DNA of 11,500 nt from the NCBI GenBank assembly GCA_905221605.1, contig CAJNDS010000447.1, forward strand, positions 711,157-722,656, read 5' to 3'. This document shows positions 7,421-11,500 of the stretch, in pieces. The notes beneath the pieces were generated by a model. It searched no databases and was not told the origin of the DNA. It saw nothing but the letters and a program-made list of their open reading frames with translations. The stretch is from Symbiodinium natans. Lineage: Eukaryota; Sar; Dinophyceae; Suessiales; Symbiodiniaceae. The position numbers and the translations under genes are program-made. The first letter of the stretch is position 1, and the number at the start of each line of letters is the position of its first letter.

Positions 7421-7441
7421 CTCAGGGCGGGGGCGATGACT

Positions 7442-7584
7442 GGGGGGGGGGGGGGGGGGGGGACCACATTCCCCTCGTCGTTCATTGCCTATCGGGAGCT
7501 TTATGGATGAATCCTGAATCCTCTGCTACTCCAGGAGTCTACACCCCCCCCCCCCCCCCCCCACCCCCCCCCCCCCCCCCCCCC
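7442..7584. repeat. Complementary poly-G and poly-C runs inside the cold-shock intron
   Basis: On the plus strand there is a run of 21 G (7442-7462), and further on two C runs of 19 and 21 (7544-7562 and 7564-7584) split by a single A. All lie between the two cold-shock exons, that is, inside the inferred intron of about 205-220 bases. The runs are complementary and could fold into a long GC stem in the pre-mRNA. Run lengths may be affected by sequencing error. Confidence 0.85.
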
Positions 7585-7625
7585 AATTTTTATGTGGACT
7601 GCGGAGGGTCTTAGAAACCAACATC

Positions 7626-7718
7626 CTTGCGCCGGGCGGCTGTTTTTGAGGGCCGACTTATGGAAGAAGAGGTCTTTGTCATCCACCTTCCCGGAGTGTG
7701 GCCGGATGAAGCCAATGC
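7626..7718 (-). CDS. Cold shock domain protein, N-terminal half exon (RNP1 and RNP2 motifs)
   Basis: The minus-strand frame encodes GIGFIRP, then SGKVDDKDLFFHKSAL, matching the two nucleic-acid-binding motifs of cold shock domains (family patterns G-[FY]-G-F-I and D-[VL]-F-x-H). These five-stranded OB folds bind single-stranded RNA or DNA. Cold-shock proteins are expanded in dinoflagellates and thought to act largely post-transcriptionally. I place the exon start after CTGCAG at 7719-7723, giving an AG|G acceptor in phase 1. The end is at a GA donor (CAAG|GATG, intron from 7625) or, alternatively, a GC donor (intron from 7640). Both keep frame with the next exon at 7420. The domain's first strand (G-x-V-K-x-W/F) is missing and should be on an upstream exon not identified here. 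Confidence 0.75.
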
Positions 7719-7720
7719 CT

Positions 7721-8213
7721 GCAGCCTTGAGCTCCTGCTGAAGAGATGCTGTGTTTCTTTGGTTCTTGGCTGAACGGTTGGGGCAAGGGAGAGGCTTTAT
7801 ACACCCTCCGTATTCCGAGAACAAGCTCCTTTGGGATCAGCTGTGGTTGTGTGCTGCTTTGTAGCTTAGAGCTTCGAGGTGTCTGTAGGTGTGCATCCTT
7901 CGGTTGCAAGCCAGAGGTTTCGAATCTTGCAACGCTTAACGCTGCCATTCTGTGATACTATGTGGGTATCAGTATCAGTGTCGGAGTAGACAGAGCGTAT
8001 GGGCATGATCAACCGCTTGTTCAGTGCTGGAATAGCACACTTCGACGAAATGCAGAGTTTGCTTTGCAAACTGTGTGCTGACTACCCCCAAGCAAGCGTG
8101 GGGGACAAAAAGGCGCATGCCTTTTCAGTGATGCCTCATGCATCCTCATGCAGCTCTTTGTCTGCGAAATTCGGGATGTAGCTTCTGGCAGTCCACCTCA
8201 TCAGAATTTCCGA
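7721..8213. other. Spacer between the CNB gene and the cold-shock exons
   Basis: No convincing gene is seen here apart from the hairpins at 8056-8125. The first strand of the cold shock domain encoded just downstream is expected in an exon somewhere on the minus strand of this spacer or further upstream. A stretch near 7915-7950 contains G-S-V-K in frame and a possible GA donor, but the fit to the family is poor and I do not call it. Confidence 0.5.
8056..8125. other. Three consecutive perfect hairpins in the 3' flank of the CNB gene
   Basis: Three inverted repeats stand in a row: AGTTTGC/GCAAACT with a 3-nt loop (8056-8072), CCCCCA/TGGGGG with an 8-nt loop (8085-8104), and AAAAGGC/GCCTTTT with a 4-nt loop (8108-8125). 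They lie about 90-160 bases beyond the stop codon at 8214, so they probably fall in the 3' untranslated region or early intergenic spacer of that minus-strand transcript. A role in RNA processing or stability is only an inference. Confidence 0.6.
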
Positions 8214-11200
8214 CTAGGGGACTCTGCTTGTGCGCATGCAAAGCTGATGCAGCTCATCCTGCGATACTTCATTCCGCACGTCGTGAAGCCATCCGGGCCC
8301 CGTCAAGCCCTTCCATGTGTCCAACCTTCCGAATTGCAGCCCCCACTTCATCACGTCCTTCCTGCAATGGCTCAGGGGCAAATTGGTCCACCGCATGTTG
8401 TGTCTGAAGCGCACAGGCCTCCTGAACAAGGGTTTTGAAGCCGGTGGTGTGGCGTGGTGCTTGTTTGCAAAGCTGCTGGTCTCCGCCCAACGAAAGCTTC
8501 TGCCTGTCTGAGCCATGTTGGTCGTTGCAGTCGTATCTTGCCTCTTGAAAGGTGCTCCGACCGTAGCCACTCCCTCATCTTGCCGGGATTGCCGGCCCGA
8601 GCTGGCCACCTCAAACCACCCCAAGAGTATGTCTCGCAAGCTCCAGAGGCCTGTAACTATGTTGACTTTATCCATCAAGAGGTGCCTCGATCGGGCCATG
8701 CTCGACTTCTGCTGCAGCTTCCGAGCGAAAGACGTGCTTTCGGAGTGATAGATGTTCTGGGCCTCCCTTTTCATGGCTTGCACCCAAACCAAGTCCGCAG
8801 AGGTACTGATCAGCCCGCTCAGCATGTGCCAAAAGATCAGCAAGATGTGGCAGGTACTCTTTGCCTTCAAGGTGGCATGGTAGCGAGCGTGCAGCCCCAT
8901 CATCTGGCTTGCGCCAAAAGCCCTTCCCGAGAGGAGCATGCCCATGCTCACGTCCTTGCAAAGGATCTCAACCTTCCCACAATTCAAGACCATCATGAAG
9001 TCTCCGCCATCCCCTTCCTTGACAATGGTGACATTCGGCAGGAGAAATCGCCTGTCCAATAGATGGCAAACAGTCAGAATCTGTTGATTGTTGAGACCGG
9101 AAAAGAAGGGCAGCATCACGAGGTGGTGGTTCACACTGTCCTCCATGAGGTTGTGCACAAGTTTCTCGAAGTTACCCCTTTCCTGTGGAAACTCATCCAG
9201 TAGATCACAGAGCTTCAGCTGCGTGAGGACTCCGACCTTACAGATCTCATCAGACCAAATCCTCATATCATTGGAGAGGTCATTGATGCCGAAGACTTCC
9301 AAGATACCAAACACCATCTTTGGTGAGATGGTGCCCATCACAGCGCCCTTTTGAAGGCAATGGAAGTGTCCCTCGAAAACAAAGTAGAGATCTGCGCCAT
9401 CTTCCTTGCCACCTGACAGAAAGATCTCCTGTGCTGGAAGCAGTAGGCGTGGTTCCAACGCATGGGCCAAAGCTTCGAGAAACTCCCCGCATGCGCCAGC
9501 AAGACAAGGCATTGCAGCGAGTTGATCCTGCAAGGCCTGGGCAATCCACACGTTCTGCTGGAAATCGTCACACAACTTGCTGAAAGCACGGCCGGCAGCT
9601 GCAACGAGCTTCTTCCGGTCCTCTGGATACTTGTCCAACATGGCAGTGAAGTGCCTCTTTGAGATCTTTACGACAAAGCAGGTCTCCGTGGCAATCACGG
9701 TTGTAAACACTTTCTTGGCGAGGACCGATGGGAGGCCCCCAATGACGCAAGGGAAGTCCATAGCCTCAAAGGTGGCTCCGAATACCTTGGCCTCGCAGGT
9801 GCCCTGCTGCAGCACATGGACGTCTTGCAAGTCGGCACCTTGATGGACAATGACCTGATCTGGCATGAACAGGCGCTTGTGCAAATAGAGCTCAAGCTCC
9901 CGGATGCATTTTGAAGAGAGGCCGGCAAAATCCTTTATGCCCCGGATGCCTTGCGGAATGCTTCGACGCATGGTGGATTGCCTTCTCAGGGCCCTGTCAG
10001 TTTCCTCAGAGGTCTTCTCATCCTCTTTGCTTGAGACATCGGCATCCTCGGCCCCTTCGCCACGAAGAGACTGAGCAGACTGTGACCGTGCAGCGGCTTC
10101 TCTCTGCATTCTCTGCTTCTTGACTTGCCTCTGCGCCTTCTCCTCCTGCCGGTAGATCTTGTCCAGGCGCGCCTCGACCAGGTCACGGAAGATGAAGGAC
10201 TCGTCGGGATACAAGTCGAGACAGCGCCTCAGGGCATCCGAACAGATCACCTGAACGAGGCAAGCATCAACTGCCACGATGGAGGCTTTTGGAGCTGGCC
10301 ATAGGCCCAAAAGCGTGAACTCTCCAAAGAGCATGGCATCCTCCATTGCTTGCACAGTCATGGTTGCCACAATGATGTCGTGACTTAGGACGTTGACGGT
10401 GCCACGACAGAGCATCACAGCCTCGGTGCACAGCTCATTTTCGGTCACCAAGAACTCGCCATTCCCGTACACACGCTCCTTGACCGCCAATTCCAAGGCC
10501 TGTGTGAAGCCGGGGTCTGCCTCTCGAAACAGCTTCACGTTCCGGAAGCTGGTGACGCCCCGGCGCTCGCGCTCGATCTCGAATCTGGACTGGAAGTGCT
10601 CCAGGAGACCGGCATCCTTAAAGAAAAGGTCTTGCAGCTGCACGCGAGAGGCTGATGCAGTCATCACGATGGGGCTGGCGGCGGTGACGGTGGCGCCGCA
10701 AGGGGCCGGATCTCCAGTCGTCGAGCTTAGAACCGAGCGCTCTCCGACTACGGACTTCGGGCCGAACTTGTTCAAAATCTTGTTGCCAATGATGATGTTC
10801 ACGTCACCTTGCAGGATGACGTGCATGGCTTTGGCAGCCTTGCCCTCTATCAGGAGTTGCTCATTTCTCCTCCAGAACTTCTTCTGAAAGAGTGAGATTA
10901 GCCGCTCAAAGCTGAAGGTGTCCAGCGTGGAGAAGAAGTCCAGGTTCTGCAAGGAAGACGAAATCTCCATCCTTTGTGCCTCGCTGTTGAAAGTGAGGGC
11001 TTCCTTCTGATTCGTTTCACCTCTGATGTCCTTGTCCTCTGTAAGCATGTCCTTGTTGGCCTTGAGTTCCCTGTGCAGTCTCGCCGTTGGCCTCCGCTTG
11101 GCGGTGCCGTCAGGCGATTTCGGCTTTGGCTCCTTTGGTTCCTTTGGTTCCTTTGGTTCCTCTGGCTCCTTCGACTCTAGCTGCTCAAGGGCCCTCTGCT

Positions 11201-11498
11201 TGTTCTTCTGCTTGCCTGTGCTTTTCATCTTCTTGACAAACTGCACGGCTCGTAAACTTGTGGTAGCAACACGGTCGAGCACGTGTCGCTGCGCCTCGGG
11301 CTCCCATTGATTCTCGAGGCTTTCAAGGATTTCCGACATTTCCCGAGCATCTTCCTCCTTAATCCCAGCTGCTTCCCTGAAGGCCGCAGCTGTCAGAAGC
11401 TGCATCTGGCAGAAGGTCTTCGCAACAACATTGTGCTGACTGACCGCAGCCAACCACAGCAAAACTCGGGGGTCACCAACGACTCCTGCATCGCACAT
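8214..11498 (-). CDS. Multi-CNB-domain protein (five tandem cyclic-nucleotide-binding-like folds), 5' end beyond the window
   Basis: Open frame of 1094 codons ending in TAG at 8214-8216. The first visible ATG lies 2 bases from the window edge, so the true start is unknown. From the repeated pattern (basic/hydrophobic beta strands, G-x-x-x-x-x-y-x-I-x-x-G, then a phosphate-binding-cassette-like loop) I see five CNB folds at about residues 183-307, 316-448, 519-645, 653-787 and 793-908. Cassette-like loops are VVGERSVL (251), LFGEFTLLG (390), VIGGLPSVL (585), VFGILEVFG (729) and AFGASQMMG (860). Between domains 2 and 3 is a charged, probably helical linker (about 449-515). Near the N-terminus is an acidic/basic E-P-K repeat (111-126). 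The C-tail (909-1094) is basic and has no recognised domain. CNB folds bind cAMP, cGMP or related ligands and usually regulate a kinase, channel or exchange factor. No kinase or transmembrane region is present here, so it could be a regulatory subunit or scaffold, or an effector may lie upstream of the window. It has no introns over 3.3 kb. Confidence 0.9.
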   Translation of the reverse strand: MCDAGVVGDPRVLLWLAAVSQHNVVAKTFCQMQLLTAAAFREAAGIKEEDAREMSEILESLENQWEPEAQRHVLDRVATTSLRAVQFVKKMKSTGKQKNKQRALEQLESKEPEEPKEPKEPKEPKPKSPDGTAKRRPTARLHRELKANKDMLTEDKDIRGETNQKEALTFNSEAQRMEISSSLQNLDFFSTLDTFSFERLISLFQKKFWRRNEQLLIEGKAAKAMHVILQGDVNIIIGNKILNKFGPKSVVGERSVLSSTTGDPAPCGATVTAASPIVMTASASRVQLQDLFFKDAGLLEHFQSRFEIERERRGVTSFRNVKLFREADPGFTQALELAVKERVYGNGEFLVTENELCTEAVMLCRGTVNVLSHDIIVATMTVQAMEDAMLFGEFTLLGLWPAPKASIVAVDACLVQVICSDALRRCLDLYPDESFIFRDLVEARLDKIYRQEEKAQRQVKKQRMQREAAARSQSAQSLRGEGAEDADVSSKEDEKTSEETDRALRRQSTMRRSIPQGIRGIKDFAGLSSKCIRELELYLHKRLFMPDQVIVHQGADLQDVHVLQQGTCEAKVFGATFEAMDFPCVIGGLPSVLAKKVFTTVIATETCFVVKISKRHFTAMLDKYPEDRKKLVAAAGRAFSKLCDDFQQNVWIAQALQDQLAAMPCLAGACGEFLEALAHALEPRLLLPAQEIFLSGGKEDGADLYFVFEGHFHCLQKGAVMGTISPKMVFGILEVFGINDLSNDMRIWSDEICKVGVLTQLKLCDLLDEFPQERGNFEKLVHNLMEDSVNHHLVMLPFFSGLNNQQILTVCHLLDRRFLLPNVTIVKEGDGGDFMMVLNCGKVEILCKDVSMGMLLSGRAFGASQMMGLHARYHATLKAKSTCHILLIFWHMLSGLISTSADLVWVQAMKREAQNIYHSESTSFARKLQQKSSMARSRHLLMDKVNIVTGLWSLRDILLGWFEVASSGRQSRQDEGVATVGAPFKRQDTTATTNMAQTGRSFRWAETSSFANKHHATPPASKPLFRRPVRFRHNMRWTNLPLSHCRKDVMKWGLQFGRLDTWKGLTGPGWLHDVRNEVSQDELHQLCMRTSRVP
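11121..11168 (-). repeat. 9-base tandem repeat coding for E-P-K units
   Basis: On the plus strand the unit is close to TTTGGTTCC, repeated about three times perfectly with degenerate flanking copies. In the minus-strand protein it encodes EPEEPKEPKEPKEPKPK at about residues 111-127. This is low-complexity charged sequence inside the cyclic-nucleotide-binding protein, and its length is likely to vary between strains through slippage. Confidence 0.8.
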
Positions 11499-11500
11499 GT

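Noticed and set aside
7915-7950. G-S-V-K stretch as the missing first strand of the cold shock domain
   Set aside because: Spacing to GIGFI is wrong for the family with every donor I tried, and the key aromatic after V-K is absent.
8557-8569. CCGTAGCCA, the start of the spliced-leader sequence
   Set aside because: Only nine bases match, and it lies antisense inside the CNB coding sequence.
8454-9062. Plus-strand 202-codon open frame
   Set aside because: It lies wholly antisense to the CNB gene, whose domain pattern is unmistakable. Its sequence shows no family and is a shadow of biased codons.
10393-10887. Plus-strand 164-codon open frame
   Set aside because: It is antisense to the first two CNB domains, and no independent signal supports it.

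Overview
The window reads as nuclear DNA of a eukaryotic alga, most likely a dinoflagellate, with Symbiodiniaceae-like genomes the best fit. Four observations point that way. Short interstitial arrays of the 7-nt telomere unit TTTAGGG/CCCTAAA occur in several places. There are many microsatellites and poly-C/poly-G runs. The recognisable genes all lie on the same (minus) strand. The candidate introns use GC or GA donors, and their acceptors are followed by G (AG|G), a known dinoflagellate habit. TTTAGGG telomeres also occur in plants, brown algae and cryptophytes, so the assignment is an inference and rests on the combination.

Right third (8214-11498, minus): one long uninterrupted reading frame for a protein of at least 1094 residues with five tandem cyclic-nucleotide-binding folds. 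Its 5' end runs to the window edge. No kinase, channel or other effector domain is visible in the part seen. It is followed by about 500 bases of flank containing three perfect small hairpins.

Middle (7234-7718, minus): two exons that together encode most of a cold shock domain (nucleic-acid-binding OB fold). The intron between them carries a poly-G and a poly-C run that could pair. The gene points the same way as the cyclic-nucleotide gene, so the two may belong to one unidirectional cluster. A possible Gly/Arg-rich exon lies downstream near 6826-6891.

Left part (1-7200): mostly non-coding, with interstitial telomeric repeats, (TA)n/(TATG)n/(CA)n/(CT)n microsatellites, a roughly 125-base C-rich tract and diverged short repeats. 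Within it, three small minus-strand islands at 1901-2516 can be joined in frame across GC-AG introns and have coding-like third-position GC. They look like consecutive exons of an unrecognised gene, and one of their introns holds a telomere-repeat hairpin. Further exon-like islands (3568-3708, 5014-5058 and 5804-5888 minus; 4338-4412 plus) are weaker.

I see no tRNA, rRNA, CRISPR array, transposase, reverse transcriptase or viral gene. Nothing here amounts to a demonstrable new system. The most unusual items are the five-domain cyclic-nucleotide-binding-like protein whose domains all lack a complete canonical ligand-contact pair, and the non-canonical split cold-shock gene.
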